From the NCBI RefSeq assembly GCF_000835495.1, contig NW_015622541.1, forward strand, positions 3,038,001 to 3,102,000: a stretch of 64,000 nucleotides of DNA. Reading direction: 5' to 3'. Below, one piece after another: positions 34,956 to 45,454 of the stretch. The notes beneath the pieces are model-generated. The model saw only the letters and a list, made by a program, of their open reading frames with translations, had not been told where the DNA came from and ran no database searches. The position numbers were made by a program, and so were the translations under genes. This stretch comes from Cladophialophora immunda. Its lineage: Eukaryota; Ascomycota; Eurotiomycetes; Chaetothyriales; Herpotrichiellaceae. Position 1 is the stretch's first letter. Every line of letters begins with the position of its first letter.

Positions 34956-36922
34956 ATGGCCGGCCCGGTTCGCCAATTCAATTGGTACAACTTCTGGATA
35001 TGTTGGCTGGTCTCTCTTGGCCAGATAGCCTTTGGCTACCCTGCCTCTATTATTAGCACGACCCTAGGCGAACCAAGCTTTCTCGTGTATATGAAACTGC
35101 TTAACCCGACGACGGGGCTGCCGTCCGGGGACGCGGACCAGCTCGAGGGTGCCATGTCGGGCGTTTTCCAGGTTGATACATCCACCCATGCCATCTCCTT
35201 AACACCGGTTATCCAAAAATCCAGTATGGGGAGCTGACAGTGGAGGAAAGGCAGGAGCTTTCTTCGGCATCATGATGGTGAGCTACATCATGGACAAATG
35301 GGGCCGCAAGGCCGGCGTCATTTTCTGCTCCTTTTGGTCCCTGCTCGGCGGCGCCTTGATCTGTGGGTCGAAAAGCTCGGCCATGTTCATCGTGGCGAGG
35401 TTCTTCGCGGGCATGGGAAGCTGGGGCTATCTGGCTGTCAGTAAGTGCAGATGCCGCGCAATGCATTGCCAAAAGAACGGGGTGGTGGTTCAATAAACTC
35501 ATACGTCGCAGCACCTGCGTACAGCGCCGAGCTTGCTCCACCCGCGCTGCGCGGTTTCTTCGTCGGGCTCAACGGGGTCAATATCGCGGTCGGCTACTCA
35601 CTGGCAGCGTATACCGGGATGGGCTTTTTCTACGTAAAAGAGCCTCAAGCTCAGTGGCGCGGTCCGCTGGGCATTGCGCTCTTCTTCCCCTTGTTGATGC
35701 TCGCCATGCTCCCCTTCATCCCGGAAAGTCCCAGATACCTGCTCATGAAGGGCCGTGAGGAGGAGGCGGAGAAGATTGTCCTGAGGCTCCACGCCACCCC
35801 TGGCGACGAGGACCAAGAATTCGCTCGCGGCGAGTTCTACCAGATGCGCAAGCAGGCCGAGTTTGATCGTACCCTGTCGGTCTCATGGGTGAGCATCCAC
35901 ACTGTCGCCCTCGCCGAGTCGGGGCCCACGACTGACTTTCTATCACCAGTGGGACGTCTTTTTCAAGAAGTCGTACCGAAAGCGAACCATCCTGGCAATG
36001 GGCTTCGCCTTTGTGGGCCAGTCCACAGGCGTGCTGGTCATCAACAACTACGGGCCCACACTGTATAAGAGTCTCGGCTACGGCACAGAGGATCAGCTTC
36101 GTCTCCAGTGCGGCTGGATCACCACTGCCATAATCGGTAATGCGATTGGGGCAACGTTCATGGACCGCGTCGGGCGAAAACCGCTCATGCTGTTTGGCGT
36201 CGGCGGATGCTGCTTCTGGCTCATCATCGAAGCAGCCATTGTCGCCAGCTTTGCGGGCACTGACAACACCTCCGGCCTGGCCATGGGTGTCGCGGCGTTG
36301 TTCTTGTTCGAGGTCGTCTATAGCTGTGGAGTCGACGTGGCCGGCATCGTCTTCTACAGCGAGTTGTTCCCCAACCACCTGCGAGCCAAAGGTAAGAAAC
36401 GACTCTTTCGCCAAGAGCGCGACATACCGGTTTGCTTACAACGCCACGTGAAAACAGGAGTTTGCCTTTCGATGGCCGTTGTCGCCCTCACCGACCTTGT
36501 CTATCTGCAGGTTACGGCCACCGCATTTGCCAACATTGGTTGGAAGTTCTACCTGGTGAGTGACCACCCGTTTTCAGCACCGTCTCCCCCGTCGCACTAT
36601 GCAAAAATAGACACGAGAGAACCCCTGAATGGTGCTCACTCCGTAATAGGTCTTTATCATCATCTGCGGCCTCGGCACCATCACCATGTACTTCGTCCTG
36701 CCCGAGACCAAGGGTGTGCCTCTCGAGGAAGTCGCCAAGCTCTTTGGCGACACCGAGACCATCATGGTCTATGCTGCAGACATTCACGTGGACCACAACA
36801 CGCACGAGCTCGTCGTTAGTGGCAGAGAGGTGGTCGAACATCCTGACACGGTGGTCGAAACTCCTAAAGGCGCCGCGGTCGCAGAGAAAGGGACTGAATC
36901 GCGCCATACCGAGCAAGTGTGA
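34956..36922 (+). CDS. MFS sugar transporter (hexose/lactose permease-like)
   Basis: Six exons (34956-35171, 35251-35440, 35512-35888, 35950-36391, 36458-36555, 36650-36922) give 531 residues with about 12 membrane segments. Sugar-porter signatures are all present: DKWGRK after TM2, PESPRYLLMKGREEEAEK at the central loop, DRVGRKPLM after TM8, and PETKGVPLEE after TM12. The GxxAxFG-type junction MSGVFQAGAFFG is restored by removing the first 79-nt intron. Proteins of this class import hexoses, pentoses or disaccharides by proton symport at the plasma membrane. The sequence does not fix the sugar. The start follows an A-rich leader (AAAAAAAAGTC) and an ACC ATG context. The cytosolic tail is acidic and about 60 residues long. 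Confidence 0.92.
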
Positions 36923-37741
36923 GTCCAGAGGAAAGTACAACAGCAGTATCGTGCAATAGCATCTCATCCGGCCCTGTGGGGCAGCTCCCCATTGGAATAG
37001 ATTTCTGCATAGATATTAGACCAGGCTTTACGGCAGTATCGAATAGAGCGTACTCTTGAACGTACCATTGTGGATATATTCTCAGGATGCAATGAAAACC
37101 ATGGGTGTATAAATTCCGCGGGCACTCCCTGACGCACGCGTTCAATTGTCTGTCGCCAGTGCTGAAGGCAGTTCGTCACGGGGAGATTATACCGAAGAGG
37201 TTACACCACCGTAACATTTCTTCTCATCAAGTCCTCGCGTCCATAAATCAGGAATAGGTTGTGGGAGACTGACTTATTCAGGTGAAGAAGGGAAGGACAG
37301 GCGGAGAATAGCAAGCGAGAATAGAACACGACGAGAGCTGTCGCGCTAAGCATTTGCGTACCGCACTATACTGTTTGGGGATCTTCGAGCAAACAGAGCA
37401 AACACCGCAAACGTCATAAATCTCCGATGCCCGGGACAAGGCGCCACAAGGCTCAGGCTCCAGAGCGACGAATGAATGGCGATTCGCGAGCAGCGGTTTC
37501 AACACCTTGGCCTTTTCTGCCCACTGCCTACCCATCTGAAGAAGCCACCTATAACTACACCTTGGATCTTCCAGCGTCGATGAATCACAGATGAACATGG
37601 AGGCCAGTGTGAGGTAAGGATCGCCTCTCAGAGAGACAAGAGACCACCTGGCTTCAAATCACACACATCACATATCTCAGGGACAGGGGAAGCAACTTTG
37701 AAAAAGAAGTCTGGCTTTCGGACCATAGACCCCTTCTTTCC
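36923..37741. other. intergenic
   Basis: 3' UTR of the sugar transporter and promoter of the SIMPL gene. No repeats or extra genes seen. Confidence 0.5.
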
Positions 37742-38686
37742 ATGCTTCTCACCACCGCCCAGTTCGTCGCAACCATGATCGCCTCGTCCTGGCTCAAACA
37801 GTCGATCATCACGGTGCTCTGCGTCCTCGGCATCCCCTCGTACCTCTCCGCGCCGAAGCCCATCTCGGTGCACCTGGGCGGGCAATCGAGCATCACCGTG
37901 CCCGCCAATCGGGCCGTCGTCTCCCTGCACATCTACGCCGAGGGGCCCAAGCAGGACAAGGTCGCCGACGAGGTGCGCCGGACCGCCGACGACGTCCTGG
38001 CCACGCTCCGACCGCTCGCGCAAGTGCAGACCACCCAATTTCCCACGGTCAACGCGTCGTCGTCGTCGTGCCCAAGTGGCGACATCGAGGATGAGCCGGC
38101 CGTGGTCGACTTCTCCGTGACCACGTTCCGCAGCTACTCGTGGCAGAAGCCCGGGTCGCTGCTGTCGCGCGAGGCGCCGCAGTACCAGGCCAGCGTGGAG
38201 ATCGAGGCCGAGTTCCGCGCCTTCGACCCGCTGGGCGCGCTGCTGGCGCAGGTCTCCAAGACGCCCGCGGCGTCGGTGCAGTCGCTGAAGTGGACGCTCG
38301 ACGACGCGACCAAGCGGCGCCTGTTCGCCCGCTGCCGCTCCGAGGCCATGGTCGACGCTCTCGACAAGGTGCGCGCCTACGTCCGGCCCCTCGGCATGGA
38401 CAAGGTTCGTGCCATCCGCCTCACCGAGACCCAGCAGCACCGCCGCAGCCGGCCCGTCGTGTGGGGCGACGTTGACGGCCTGCGCTTCCAGCGCCACGCC
38501 GCCCCCCAGCACGATCTGCTCGCCGCCGAGCACGACGAGCATGCCGCCCAGACGGACGGGTCGGCCGACGTCGCCGAGACGTTTGGGCTGGAGCCCGGAA
38601 CGTTGGAGCTCGTCGCGCAGGTCGAAGGTGAGTTCTGCGCGTGGAAGACGGGCTTGGAGGCCTGGTTTAGGAGGGGCGGCGTCTGA
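37742..38686 (+). CDS. SIMPL (DUF541) domain protein
   Basis: Single exon, 314 residues. The N-terminal hydrophobic segment (SIITVLCVLGIPSYLSAP) may be a signal or membrane anchor. It is followed by the SIMPL pattern: a strand block ISVHLGGQSSITVPANRAVVSLHIYAEG, the helix with KVADEVRRTADDVLATL, then SLKWTLDDATKRRLFARCRSEAMVDALDKVRAYVRPLG and a C-terminal strand region. SIMPL proteins are widespread in bacteria (oxidative-stress-related periplasmic proteins) and sporadic in fungi, and their molecular role is unclear. The coding region is very GC-rich and intron-free, unlike most neighbours. The alternative start at 37775 (MIASSW) cannot be excluded. A 411-codon frame on the opposite strand is a GC-driven shadow. 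Confidence 0.75.
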   Translation: MLLTTAQFVATMIASSWLKQSIITVLCVLGIPSYLSAPKPISVHLGGQSSITVPANRAVVSLHIYAEGPKQDKVADEVRRTADDVLATLRPLAQVQTTQFPTVNASSSSCPSGDIEDEPAVVDFSVTTFRSYSWQKPGSLLSREAPQYQASVEIEAEFRAFDPLGALLAQVSKTPAASVQSLKWTLDDATKRRLFARCRSEAMVDALDKVRAYVRPLGMDKVRAIRLTETQQHRRSRPVVWGDVDGLRFQRHAAPQHDLLAAEHDEHAAQTDGSADVAETFGLEPGTLELVAQVEGEFCAWKTGLEAWFRRGGV

Positions 38687-39268
38687 GGGAGCCTTGCTTG
38701 CTACCATGTCATTCATATCACGTTTGTCGTTGTCGCGAAACCCGGGTATATAGGAAAGCTTCTCCTTATCTGCAGAGGCAACTGCAAGGGACTCAGTTCT
38801 CGGCTTTGTCTTTCGATCACAGGAGCAATGCGTTGGTTTCATTTCCTTCCATTCCTCGTGCAAGGGCCGGGATTAATGCAGAATCACTCCCATTAGCAGA
38901 GAGTCGGCGCTTTCCCCGAATCTGAAACGAATCCTCAAGAGAGGCCTTTAGAGAGCCCATTATCGTCCAATTTGTGACGCGATTGAAAGCTAGGCCAACT
39001 CAAATCCATCAATTCTAGAGTAGATTTCTTCTGGGACACGCACAGATCTACTTCGTCCAGCCAGCAGCGTGCCGCCCATTCTTGATATCCTCCGACTTTT
39101 GGTGTATGCAAACAATTGTCTTCAAAGCACGCTTGAACGCTACATCCCAAACAAAGCATAAATACGCCATTCCCCGACACCCAGTCAATTCTCGTGACGC
39201 CGTGCGAGGATAGTGCCTTTCCACGTCATGACACACATAACCATCTTGCAAGTGAAGGATGTGCACAC
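38687..39268. other. convergent intergenic spacer
   Basis: Between the 3' ends of the SIMPL gene and RRN3; no gene or repeat recognised. Confidence 0.5.
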
Positions 39269-41323
39269 TCACTCCTCGCCTGATTCGTGACCAAGGTGGT
39301 CATCCTCGTCCACCCCTCCAACATCCATACCTGCATCGTCTTCGGAATCCGTGTCCTCGGCTTCCTCCCCAGGAATGCCTTTCCACTCCACATAGTCCCC
39401 CTCGATCCAATGCTTGCTGATGGGCAAGTGGTAGGGGTCATACGGAAAATATCCTTCCAGCATTCCATTGTCTCCGACCCAGCTCAAATCCCGATCTGGG
39501 TTGCTGATGGTCAAGTCAGATGCGCCGCGCCAATGACCGGTGACTCGCACATGTCTGTTCTCCTCGAGTTTCGGATAGACATAGAAGAGTTGTAGCGCAT
39601 GAGTCAACTTGGCGAATTGCTCGACGATGACTGGGGTGCAGACGCGCAAAGGATTGAGTGGGGAGTAGATCGCCGCTCGAAGCGATTCGCGTAGCGATTC
39701 GGCAAAATGGTATGTCTCAACCTCATCCTCGTCGAGGTCCAGGTCCGATTCGTCGTCGGAAGTGGCGGAGGCAATGTCTCGCCAGCGGAAGCAGAAAATG
39801 TACAAGATTGCTTGGAAGGCGGCATAGAAATCGCCGTAGCGCTTCAAGTCCGGACCGCGACATGTAGGCTCGTACGATTTGCGCAAGATGGTCAGATGGT
39901 CGCAGAGCAAGTCCAAGCAATCGTGCACCACCTGAGGCGAGACGTGGGCACCGCGGCCGACGAAGCCTGAGAAATAGGCAGCAGCGCTGTGTCGGAGGAG
40001 ATGCGGCTGTTTCTTGTCAACAAGAACAGCGACACAAGATGTGACGAAACGATCGACGATGATAGGGTCTGCTTGGGCGAAGTGGAAGACCAAGAATTGC
40101 GGATGACGGGCCCGGTATGTTGGGAGGATGTGGGTGTGGAATTGGGAAATCAGCTGCTCAACGGCATTATCGCGAGTTTGGAGTGCGGCCGAAGTGGTGA
40201 GTTTGGCGTAATATTGGAACATAATGTCCATGATCAGGTCGACCTGCTTGATATCCTCCTTCAACTTACGCCGTCGAGCGGTGGCAGGATCAGTACCCTC
40301 ATCTTCGTCCATCTCAGATTCGTCACTGGTGCTTATATCATCACTCTGATCATCAAGCCCGCCAGCAAGCATGTCCTGAGAGGAGCGCGCAACTAGTATC
40401 TGCGACGAGGACATGTGGCTCAGCAAATCGTCTTCGACATCCTCCTCTTCTTCGTCGAGGTCAACCTGAACTGAGACGTCGAGCTTGATGAGTTCTCGCA
40501 AGACACATGTCAGGATTTCCGATGTGAGCTCGGGCACATATTTGATCATCTCCATGAAGTTTCGGATGTATGTCATGCGCTCATCTGCCTTTTGAAAATC
40601 AAACTGGAGGCGGGACGCGATTCGATCGGCAAGGGCGGCGGGAGAGGAAGGAACATTGACGGTGATGTGTTGAATGGCTTGCAGAACTCGCCGATGGATC
40701 TTTCCTTGTCTGACAGCGGTGGAGTTTTCGATCCGTCGTGTTTTTTGAGGTCCCAGAAGATCTACCAGGACCGACATGATCTTGCGCTGATAGCCGCGTT
40801 GCGCAGCAGCCAGGTTATTGAGGAATCTGACAAAAATCGCATAATACTGATCATCTCTTCCCACCCATTCGCTATTCAGGACCGCATCGACCAGACCACT
40901 GCAGTCTTTATCGAGTGACGTGACATTGGCTAGGATAGCCTGAAGGTGAAACTTGAGCACCTTTGTAGACGGTGCGTTTGGTTTGTCGGGCGAGGTATTG
41001 AAATAACCCTTCACACGTTCGTATGCCTCGTCTTCTCTAAAGCGATGTCTTTCAATTGCTCTCCGCACTTGTTCTTTGACAACCAGGGGATCCAGGTCCT
41101 CGTCATCGTCTGCGGACACAATTTCGACATCGGAATCAAAAGTCACGCGAGAGCGTTTGGAGGGGCTTGAAGGCGGCTCCATGAAACTGGTTTCATCGAT
41201 TGATCGCTTCAGGGTTGATCTCCGGTGCATAGGCTGAGGTCTTATGGTTTTTGAGGGAAGTGAAGGAGTCGAGATGCTGGTCGGTAGAACAGGCCGACGG
41301 GCCTGAGGTGGCGGCGCTAACAT
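39269..41323 (-). CDS. RRN3: RNA polymerase I transcription initiation factor RRN3
   Basis: Single exon, 684 residues. The N-terminal 80 residues are basic, Ser/Pro-rich and contain a likely nuclear signal (SPSKRSR). The Rrn3/TIF-IA HEAT-repeat core follows, with characteristic segments IHRRVLQAIQHITVNVPSSP, RNFMEMIKYVPELTSEIL and VLRELIKLDVSVQVDLDEEE, then the acidic serine loop (DDQSDDISTSDESEMDEDEG), and LDLLCDHLTILRKSYEPTC and FYAAFQAILYIFCFRW near the end. Rrn3 binds Pol I through Rpa43 and recruits it to the rDNA promoter, and its phosphorylation couples rRNA synthesis to growth. The C-terminal acidic tail (EEAEDTDSEDDAGMD) is typical. Length is close to other filamentous-fungal Rrn3 proteins. 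Confidence 0.93.
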   Translation of the reverse strand: MLAPPPQARRPVLPTSISTPSLPSKTIRPQPMHRRSTLKRSIDETSFMEPPSSPSKRSRVTFDSDVEIVSADDDEDLDPLVVKEQVRRAIERHRFREDEAYERVKGYFNTSPDKPNAPSTKVLKFHLQAILANVTSLDKDCSGLVDAVLNSEWVGRDDQYYAIFVRFLNNLAAAQRGYQRKIMSVLVDLLGPQKTRRIENSTAVRQGKIHRRVLQAIQHITVNVPSSPAALADRIASRLQFDFQKADERMTYIRNFMEMIKYVPELTSEILTCVLRELIKLDVSVQVDLDEEEEDVEDDLLSHMSSSQILVARSSQDMLAGGLDDQSDDISTSDESEMDEDEGTDPATARRRKLKEDIKQVDLIMDIMFQYYAKLTTSAALQTRDNAVEQLISQFHTHILPTYRARHPQFLVFHFAQADPIIVDRFVTSCVAVLVDKKQPHLLRHSAAAYFSGFVGRGAHVSPQVVHDCLDLLCDHLTILRKSYEPTCRGPDLKRYGDFYAAFQAILYIFCFRWRDIASATSDDESDLDLDEDEVETYHFAESLRESLRAAIYSPLNPLRVCTPVIVEQFAKLTHALQLFYVYPKLEENRHVRVTGHWRGASDLTISNPDRDLSWVGDNGMLEGYFPYDPYHLPISKHWIEGDYVEWKGIPGEEAEDTDSEDDAGMDVGGVDEDDHLGHESGEE

Positions 41324-41699
41324 GGCCGGACAGGCAGATGCAGATGGGGGAGTGGTTTCGACTCATGGGACAAGGGAAGGCGAATGAGCCATACAAATAG
41401 GAGATAAATGTGGTTGAAGATAGCTTGGGAGCTTGAAGGACCCAGCCTTTGGCCCAAGGCAGTTGCTGGCGAACAATTGTAACAATTCCAACATTGGCTG
41501 GAAAAAATCATAGAAAATTGATATTGTGCGCAGGAGGGGCTAGCCTCTTTTGGGTTGAGGCCCGACATTTCGGGGATGCCGCCATTGTTCACTATTCACC
41601 ATCCCTGCAGCCTTGTGCATCTGAGTCACTTTCAATGAGCAAGTTGACTCTTACAAAGGGAGTGAATGACTCAAATTTTGTCATGCCACCCGGGCAAAA
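41324..41699. other. intergenic
   Basis: 376 bases holding the RRN3 promoter and the 3' UTR of the dioxygenase gene. Both genes are on the minus strand and the spacing is ordinary. No other feature seen. Confidence 0.5.
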
Positions 41700-42852
41700 C
41701 TAAAGGTAAGCACGCTGGCTGATCTTTTCAGTGCCTTGGATTTTGTCGAAATTGGCTGCATCTTTGCCAAACAGTTCAATCCGATGTCCCAGCGCTCGTC
41801 TCAGAATCCAATCTTTGCTATTGATCTCTTCTTCAACTGCGTCCTTCTCCAATGGAGGAATCATCTCACTTCCCTCCAACCGCTTTAGCATCACGTCATT
41901 TTCCGGTCGGTTGAAGTACACCAGGGAGAATCTAGTGTGGTCTGCCTGCTCACCGGGTGGAGAGACCACACGATGTATGTTCGATCTTAGAAGACCGTTT
42001 GTAAATTTCACCATCGCATCGCCCAGGTTGATAATAGCGTGATTTGGGAGGGGTTTGACATAGCACCATTGTGCGTTGCGTCCGGGTGGAAGAACCTGCA
42101 GACCACCCAGTCGATTGAAGAGGACTGTCACACTTCCAAAGTCGGTGTGCTCACCCAACGCTGTTCGTCGGTCGTCCATAGGCTGTGGCGGGGCTTTGAT
42201 AAAACGGACTTGATCTCCTGAATGCCCCTCGAGGCGATGCATGTCTTGCAAAGTGTTGGGGGGTAGTTTGAGGTGGTCGTTGAGCAATCCGAGGACCAGT
42301 GTAACGATGCCGTGAGCTGATGTCATGAACGACTTCAGAAGGGGACGTCGAGAGCTTAGGAGTTCGGGAGCGGGTAAAGGGTCCATGATCCCGAACATGT
42401 CATCTTTGGATACCTGCAAGTCGGTTAGGAATCTGCAGTGGTCACCAGGCCGGCGGCACACTCACATTGTAGAATTCATTGCGATCGAGATTACCATCGC
42501 GGTCAACCACATTGGCACCAAAGCCTTTGTAGCCAAAGTACGATCCCTTTTTCTGGAAGTCGTACTTCTTTTTCTCGTCCAGTGGGAGCTCAAACAACTC
42601 CTCACCAACTTGGAAAAGCTGGTCTGCATCGGCAAGCAGAGAATCCCCTGGGCCACTCAAGTCTAGATAGAAGAATCCGAGGTCTTCGCAGGCTCGCACG
42701 AAACGAATCACCTCTTCAGGATCCCGTTCGAGGAGTTTAGCAAGAGATAGGCGCAGGAGCGGTGCGGTTGGCACATCCTCTGGGAATGGCGGAGCATTGT
42801 CAAATGCTTGCGTCGGCGCTGTCAGCGCTTCAGGGACTGTTTGGGTTGCCAT
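41700..42852 (-). CDS. 2-oxoglutarate/Fe(II) oxygenase, isopenicillin-N-synthase-like
   Basis: Two exons (42466-42852, 41700-42413; 52-nt intron) give 366 residues. The N-terminal DIOX_N half is recognisable from RLSLAKLLERDPEEVIRFVRACEDLGFFYLDLSG, and the catalytic half has the metal-binding HxD in GEHTDFGSVTVLF, the distal His in RSNIHRVVSPPG and the co-substrate Arg in RFSLVYFNRP. These three ligands plus RxS are the full active-site set of non-haem Fe(II)/2-oxoglutarate oxygenases. Fungal members act in secondary metabolism or on plant-hormone-like acids. The substrate is unknown. The start at 42852 (MATQTVPEAL) is preferred to 42912, which only adds leader-like residues. It lies 220 bases downstream of the TilS gene on the same strand and no operon is implied. 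Confidence 0.9.
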
Positions 42853-43072
42853 TGCGATGTTTGAGAGTGTTGATAGTCGACTGGGGTTGAACCGATGCTC
42901 GGCCCGGCTCAAAGGCGGCGAATTCGATATTAATATATTCTTTGCCTTTGGCCGAGGCGCCCATCTCCACCTCCTCTCCGCGTTTGGTGGACTGCCATGA
43001 CGACGCTTTCAGACCCCGTGTGGGGAAGAACAATTGTGATCGTACAAATAGCATCGACTATTTGGCAGAGTG

Positions 43073-45454
43073 CTAGTAGCTCACAGTCCATCCTTCGGCG
43101 TTCGCTCGGATATTCGTGTCAGCTTCTTGGACTCCTGCACGGAATATGCTGTATAACTCCTCCAACTTCGCTAACGTCAACCCACGCATATGCCTGAGAA
43201 GGCACTCTACAACACGTTCACGGTCGTCTTCCGCCGGAAAAGTCAGCAATTCCCAGAGCCATTTTTGGGGGGTATTTCCGTGACAGTCTTGTCGAACATT
43301 GAACTGCCAAGCGTCCTGTTCGATTGATGGAATTCGTGCTGGAAACATCTTGACGATGGAGGAGATGTGTGTTCGAATGCAATCCCGTCGATTAGTCCCT
43401 GGCATCACTCTTTTGGGGTTCGTTCGCTCTGCTCCTCCCCACTTGCTCTGCTGTATCTCGAACAGAGAAACTAACTCGCCTGCGGCGATTTACCTGTGCA
43501 TTCCTCCATTCAATCATTCCCCGGTGCTCGTTGATAAATGAGAGATCGATGACCTTGTAGCAGACTTCCCATTCCAGGATTGGGCGCTCTGTCGGCCTGG
43601 ATTTGACATCCACGAGATCCTCCGTGTCCACAATGACGTTCAACGTTGGGAAAACCGAAACTTGTCCGTCTACTGTCAGCACTGGAATGGTATACCTCAA
43701 CTTACCCGGAGCTGCTTCTGCCAGAATGGACTGAAGCTCTGAACTCGTATTCTGGAGCCCTGCGTACACCCTTTGTACATCAGACTCGGCATAAGGGCGA
43801 ATGCAAATTTGGGAAAGCGCTTCGGAATTTTTTGTTCGTACACGGATCCAATATCGATGGTCCCAAAGCATCCACTTCGACCAAAGCGCTGTCTGGCGGT
43901 GATTCTGAGAAAGCTCCGCCCCGGGAGTTAGATTCACGCCCTCTTTGCCGGCTTGGCCTGGTCGCGTACTGAGAGAGAAGCCCCTTTCTGCGAGCTTAAG
44001 TTCTGCCTGACGCATTGGTGGACGCGACAGTGTCCACAGAGTCTCTCCTTCGCCCAACAAATTTGTGCTTGAATTACCCCGTTGTGGGGTCTGGAAGCTA
44101 GATCTGGCCGACTCTTTACTCACTAGTCTGGAGTCTGCTTTCTCGAGCAAGACCTGTTGTACGGTCACCCGCTCTCGGAATCGAGATCGATTCTTGTCTA
44201 GGAACTGCTCCAGGTTTTGCCGAGGTACGAGAGTTGGCTCGTCATCTCTCGGCTGTGGACTCACCACACTTGTCAGCCTCGCCAATGCATATGCTCCAGC
44301 TTCGGGATCGGACTCGCATAACGAGGCGAAGGTAGACGACACCCCTACAGTCATGCGCCCGGACCGTAGATCGAAGGTAAGCACCCTGAGTCCTTGAAGA
44401 GCCTGCTCTCCTCGCGCCGCAAGGGAAGTAACTGAACGAGAGGACGACTGTTGGAGTGCGAGGATGGAGGGTCCCTGCAAAGCCTTTGGTAAGACATAAT
44501 GGCTTCGCATATATCGCACAGCATTCCGTAGTGTCAGTGTGGGATCATAATTCGTCTTATCCTGGACGTGGGGAACTTGATTCGTGTTGCAAAAGTCGAT
44601 AATTCCAGATTTTGTAAATGGTAGAAGTGGGCGGTGGATTCGCAACCCGCCTGGCGCCGAAGGCGTCACATTTTTCCCTTGGTTGAGGGCTTTCGAGCTC
44701 AGTGTCTCTCTATTCATCCTGGATTCGACAGGATGCAGCCACTGACCAAATTTCTCGTAGCTTTCTTTTTCGTTTGCACCCCTGATATCTTCACAACACG
44801 GTATTGCGCTATGCTCTAACATGCCTTGGAACCCAAGAAAGGAGGTACCGGTATTCCTCACTAGACGCATTAGGATGGTTTCAACCTGGTCGTCTTGATG
44901 ATGGCCCAGAAAGAGATGATTGATCTTGTTTTCAATAGCTGCATCTGCAATCAACCGATACCGAGCTCGGCGAGCCTTCAACTCGAAATCGGCGGCGCTC
45001 GCTGGGTCAGCCGTATTAGGCCATTGGATCTCAAGGACCTTGCTTTCGACGCCTTAAAACCGTAAGCACGGTTTTGTTCAGAGATAAGAGACATACCAAA
45101 CCGGCGTAACTGGGATTGAACGTAGTTGGCTTCCTCAGTGCTCTCTCTGCGAGCATTGTGGTTGACGATGAAGGCGAATGGTTGGACCAAGATCTTGTGC
45201 TTCCCAGGCACTGCAGAAATTTGGTTGAGCAGATATGCCAATGCCATAGAATCAGGGCCTCCACTGACACATACCCCTAGATCTATCAGACCAGAGCCGA
45301 CGAAAAGATGCCAGAACAAACCTATTGGCACCGGTCTCCTCCGATCGCATTCCAGCCCTTGCTTTTCCCAAGTGGCCCCGAAAGATGTCAGGAAGGTCGT
45401 AAGAGTCAGAGGCGGCCCTGTGCTAGCCGTCCGATTTGCTACAACGCGAGCCAT
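43073..45454 (-). CDS. tRNA(Ile)-lysidine synthetase, TilS/MesJ type (probably mitochondrial)
   Basis: Four exons (45322-45454, 45097-45276, 43494-45052, 43073-43447) give 748 residues. The PP-loop ATPase motif VCVSGGPDSMALAYLL appears in its canonical context (PVPIGVCVSGG) only after removing a 45-nt in-frame intron (45277-45321). VNHNARRES and LFLGHHQDDQVETILMRL complete the N-type ATP-pyrophosphatase core. TilS converts the wobble cytidine of tRNA-Ile(CAU) to lysidine, a bacterial and organellar reaction, so a mitochondrial location is expected, and the basic, Thr/Ser-rich N-terminus (MARVVANRTAST) is compatible. The protein is much longer than bacterial TilS. The last exon, joined through a 46-nt intron (43448-43493), adds about 124 residues with a Trp-rich patch (GNTPQKWLWELLTFPAED). 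Introns here are unusually short (44-46 nt). Confidence 0.88.

Noticed and set aside
37628..38863. 411-codon open frame on the minus strand
   Set aside because: It lies opposite the SIMPL gene. Its Arg/Gly/His-rich composition is the expected antisense shadow of a GC-rich coding region, and the + strand protein has a recognisable fold.
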